A stretch of 64,000 bases of DNA from NCBI RefSeq assembly GCF_943734655.1, contig NC_071354.1, positions 181,006,911 to 181,070,910 on the forward strand, given 5' to 3'. The notes beneath the pieces are model-generated. The model made no database searches. It was not told where the DNA came from and worked only from the letters and a program-made list of their open reading frames with translations. This document shows, in pieces, positions 60,080 to 64,000 of this stretch (its first letter is position 1; every line of letters starts with the position of its first letter). The DNA is from Sabethes cyaneus. Lineage: Eukaryota; Arthropoda; Insecta; Diptera; Culicidae. The translations under genes were made by a program, and so were the position numbers.

Positions 60080-60870
60080 GACTCAAACCAATACCAGTGG
60101 CGTCACACGTGTTTTGCGAAATAGAAAACTTCTTCGACCGGAGTTCGGCAATCTGTTTCGCATTTGATGGACAAGCCGTTGTTGATTCAATTGACCACTT
60201 GAACTGCAACCACATAACCCCACTGATGGGGCCGTCGAGATCACGTAGTCTCCACCCAGTCGACGCTGGGATGACATCAGCCGGGATAGGAAGTCAGCAT
60301 TACCAAATTTGTCCATTAGAACATGTTGAATGTCGAAATCGTTCAATAGGAGTGTCAGTCAGGAGTGCTGTGACGATGATCTCCTTTGACGAGTTGTCGT
60401 GAGTGAGCATTAGATCGAACAGTAGAATTGACATGCATTGGTCGAATAACTTCTGGCAGTTTTTGGTTCAGCACCAGCGAACTTCCTGTTTGAGCAGATT
60501 GTCCTGGGGAGCTTTCAGTTGCTTCATTTGATTAACGAACCTACCATAGTGTCCAGGTAAAAACGGAGCTGCCCAACTTCCTTCGAAGGCTGCATCTTGG
60601 TGATAGCTTCAATTTTCGAAGGGTCAGATCGAATGTTGTCCTTGTCTATGATGTGTTCCAGGAACTCAATCTGAAGGAGCGCAAAATGGCATTTTTCGAG
60701 ACGTAAGTGGAAAATATACTGACACACACGTTCGTACATAGCATAGAGGCTTCTATCGCGCTCCTACCTGGTGTGACCAGCGATAAGGATGTCGTCTAAC
60801 TACGACTTGACTGCATTAAGGCGAATATAAAACGCTTTCAGCGCATGCCGTTTTACCCCTGGTAGTATTT
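60080..60870 (-). mobile_element. Ty3/gypsy retrotransposon pol remnant (RT and RNase H)
   Basis: Minus strand, reading down. Around 60805-60790 is the LDDIL active-site core with a TAG stop in the position normally held by Tyr. The frame 60739-60524 encodes the following RT part ('RLEKCHFALLQIEFLEHIID' and 'DPSKIEAITKMQPSKEVGQL'). After further breaks, 60346-60290 has 'FDIQHVLMDKFGNADFLSRL', the end of the RNase H domain. Most of RNase H is deleted or shifted. No LTRs, gag, integrase or env found. An old, dead insect retroelement copy. Confidence 0.75.
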
Positions 60871-63800
60871 TTTTTTTCTATTAGTCCATGGACATGACTA
60901 CTGAACTGCTGACAGTGTTTTCCTTTCTCAGCTTTCTACCCTTCATAACATTTTATTCATAATTTGCAGTGCTGAATGATTGCTCGACTGGTGATTAGAG
61001 TCCACTGACGAAACGAAAGGCTTTGAGCTTGGAGAGTTGAAACGCTTAACAGTGTTTGTTCACCATGGCGAAATAATAAATACATCCACATCACATATCT
61101 GCTAGTCGAAAATTTGCATTTCAAAGGTTAAACACACAACACACATTCGAAATTTGATTGAAACTCGCTTGTCTAATTTAATCAATTGCCTTCCGGAAAA
61201 CCGAATACGTGATTCGGAGGATTAATCTGAAATTTAACTGATAAGCATATATCAGCCGGGCTCATTTCACATTCACCAATTTTTTCGCCAAACCTATAAT
61301 TCCCTATTAACCGTACAAATTCCACATGGTCAAAATCAATAATATTGCTTCATTCACAGCACCACTCGCATTCATCGATTTCCATTTACACTAATTTTAT
61401 TCTTTATAAATATTCAAATACTACCTATCATTGCCAAATCCTCTGATAAATAGGTATGGCCAGCAAGTGTCCGCTGATAGTGGCGGCGGCTGCCGAGGTC
61501 CGTTGATAAGATTTCCGACCACAATCAGCCAGCAGCGAAGCCAGCAGCGCAGTAATTAATAGATTTTGCGATTCGCGTCGCCCCGTCATATTAAAAATTT
61601 GAACGGCGACGCGACCGGTGAAACGGCAGCGTTTGGTTTTATCACAGGATTATCGATGGTCGGTCGTAAACCGGATTCTCCTCGGACGACGATGACGTCG
61701 TCAACAGACAACCGACGTGCCGAACTGCTGCTCTACGCTTTTCGACTCCAACGATGGGAGAAAATGGCGACTTGATTTGCCACCGAGGGAAAAAAATCAC
61801 GCAATTATTTCCAACCGTGGCAGCAATGAAGCTTCAACCAACAGCCAATTAGAATGGTTACAATTCTCGAAATCACGTAGATCTCCGCCTCCTGTCTAGG
61901 CCGCGGCCGGTCGAATTTCTTCCCACCAGAAGAAACAGATCACCATCTATCATTATTCGGAGTGATGATTCAATTTTTGGCTTCTGATAGAGGACCGTTC
62001 GTTAGGAGGTTTGATCGCTGCGACTGCGACTGAAGTGCGAGAACGAGATGACTACCGGTTGTAGATCCCTGACCCTACCGGAGAGTTGCTACGACTTGTT
62101 ATTTTTGACGGTCCCTCACGTAACCTATAATTTGCCTCATTGCCAACACCGAACATGAGTGCGCACAAACGTAGACACACATTCACGCAGCCAAACGCAG
62201 AGCAAGTGCCAATCTGATGACCGAAAAGCAACCAAATAATCACGGTTCCTTCCTGTGAACTTGGGTTACCGGTTAGAGTGGTTCCGTTGCAGATATGTTC
62301 GATTATTTTTATCATTTTTCTCGAATCACTCAAAGCATTTGATTACATATTGTAGGTACTGGAATTTTACTCAAAAAAAATCACCTGCGAATTCGAACCA
62401 CCCCTCAACCGCATCAAATGTACCGGAGGAGATGGTCCCAATAAGCAATTAACTGTTCCGAGGCAGCGCCGTTTAGTTGGCAGTTCCGCGCATAGCGCTG
62501 CAAGTAACGACACCAGCGCGGTTAGTGCTTGTGTTGTGATAAGCCTTTTTATACCTGCATTCCTCTCTCGCACAGGACAATGAAAGTGAAGGCTGCGTCC
62601 CATAATTACACAGTCGTCGAACCAGTACAGCGCGGCCGCCCCGGGGACCACAGTGTCTTCTACCGAACAGGCCAGGAAGCATTTTTGAAACCGGCTTTGA
62701 AACAGTCGCGAAAGATTGATTGATCGATGCTCGAAGGATATTGCGGCGTTGAATCGCCTCGACAACACATGGTCCAAGACCCATGTTTACTTTTTACTGA
62801 TTTCTTTATGAAGTAAAAAAAAATTGTTAATTGCCAAATTTCGAAGCCATATTTTATTTAACTTTTCCCGCTAGAACAGATCGGTCGTCTCCGACGAAGC
62901 TCTTTATTATGCCGCAAAAATCATTTATGCAAACCACAGCAGCGCACCCGGGTATCACTTTTCAAGAGCCCATGGGATGAATTTTCAACTTCCCTTTTCA
63001 ACAGCCAGCGACGAGTCGAGTCAAGAACGAAACCATCTCCCGCCGGCGACCGTTGCAGAAGCTGCTCCTGATATAGTTGCACTTTCATCATGCGCGCAAG
63101 TTCCTCTGATGTTGTATGAAAATAATTGCAACAGATAGCGGCAGCAGCAACAGCAACAACCGAGCAGAGTGACAGCGCGGTAATTGGGTTTCGCTTTCGG
63201 ATTCTTTGTTCCTGTAATCTACCCACTTCCCTACTCTGCCGGTTCAGGTTGTTCACTTTCTACCGGCCGGGCCGGCGTGATATCGATTTTGTTTTTTACT
63301 CTCAAGAACGTTGCCACTGCGTCACAGGTTAATGGTCGATGTGAAGAATATTGTTTACTCCATTTTTCAAGCCATCGAAAATTAATAGTGGTTCAATGGC
63401 ATGATTACGACCCTGAATTGTAATATTACACTAATCACAGCATTTATCTTAACGAGATTCATTAGTGTCATCATCACCAGCAACATCTTCAACAAATCGA
63501 TTTTTCTCATATTCACTTTTATTGGTTTCATAAGAGGTCCTTAAGAACGAATAATAATTCTTGAAGCCACTCTACACGCAGGTTGACCAGTAATAATTCA
63601 TTATATTGAACAGGGAGAATAAAAATAATAGCATTCGTAATTAAAGCTCTGTGCTATAGAACGATTGTCTGTACTCCACAGGAACTGGTTTAAGATTTAA
63701 GATCGTGGAACATAATAGTATCCTGTAATATAATGAGTACAGTTATTTTAAATGCTCAACACAAAATTGATAACATTGTTAAAGACCAAAGATTTAAAAG

Positions 63801-64000
63801 GTGGTAATATTTTGAACTCTTTCCACGGAAGCCATTCCGTGTTGTTAAAACGAATATTTTTTATAGTGCCGATCGAAATTGCACTCCCGTTGTATTGATC
63901 TATTGCTCTATTGCTCTATTGCATAATTTATCACTAGCAAAAAAAAAATTCGACGAAACTTCACCTTTGATTTGTACAATCAAATTATCAGTGGCTATAA
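60871..64000. other. Intron 2 to window end, no recognised feature
   Basis: About 3.1 kb with only short simple runs (poly-T at ~60868; CTATTG triplet run near 63900). Frames on both strands at 62050-63260 are unsupported. Low transposon content. Confidence 0.4.

Larger units (their letters stand above)
52634..64000 (+). other. fng: fng intron 2 (at least 11,367 bp, open at the right edge)
   Basis: Starts with a GTACGG donor. No exon carrying the rest of the glycosyltransferase domain was seen up to the window end, though a very short exon could be missed by eye. Confidence 0.75.

Noticed and set aside
52634..64000. Search for fng exon 3 (WFFTD-type strand and DxD block)
   Set aside because: No frame with these motifs was seen; the rest of the gene is presumed to be beyond the right edge.

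Overview
The window reads as insect nuclear DNA, most probably from a mosquito (Culicidae). The only host gene I recognise is the 5' part of fringe (fng), on the + strand. Exon 1 (coding 22715-22882) encodes a short basic tail and a signal anchor. Exon 2 (52322-52633) encodes the spacer and the start of the glycosyltransferase domain. Both exons end in CAG|GT, the joined frame stays open (56 + 104 codons), and the acceptor at 52321 has a pyrimidine tract. Intron 1 is 29,439 bp. Intron 2 starts at 52634 and runs off the window; the DxD-bearing catalytic half is not seen here. The mosquito assignment is an inference from the dipteran-like fringe, the R1-type LINEs, a DD37E mariner-family transposase and the dense TA/TTAA MITEs. 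I cannot name the genus.

Upstream of fng (1-22714) lies a transposon graveyard. It holds a GC-box tandem-unit element ending in a tetranucleotide repeat (1-866), an RTE-like LINE broken by a hairpin insertion (1090-2265), and two TA-flanked MITEs side by side (3023-3977). Two R1-type LINE remnants follow (6705-7660 and 8305-12100), each cut by other insertions. Further on are R1 tails with a 519-bp CA repeat and CGG-rich blocks (14385-15560), a second GC-box element (16720-17330), and a 1.5-kb element with 36-bp terminal inverted repeats (18383-19926). About 2.4 kb without recognised repeats (20312-22714) probably carries the fng promoter and 5' UTR.

Intron 1 (22883-52321) holds an inverted short-repeat cassette, a degraded hAT-like MITE, three minus-strand LINE remnants and two mariner-family transposase remnants. 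It also holds several minisatellites, a 1.2-kb foldback (46021-47223), and a 1.15-kb element sitting inside a TTTTTGTCGTC-like array. At 49747-51560 one TA-flanked element carries two further TA-flanked elements; its sister at 41103-41773 lacks both and so preserves the empty sites. Intron 2 holds a 15-bp minisatellite with a 210-bp higher-order duplication, a 675-bp foldback, a third copy of a 107-bp MITE, a LINE remnant and a Ty3/gypsy pol remnant.

No tRNA, rRNA or CRISPR array was recognised. All transposon proteins here are broken. The most informative content is the set of insertion sites that can be dated relative to each other, and the long inverted repeats that would be transcribed as part of fng pre-mRNA.
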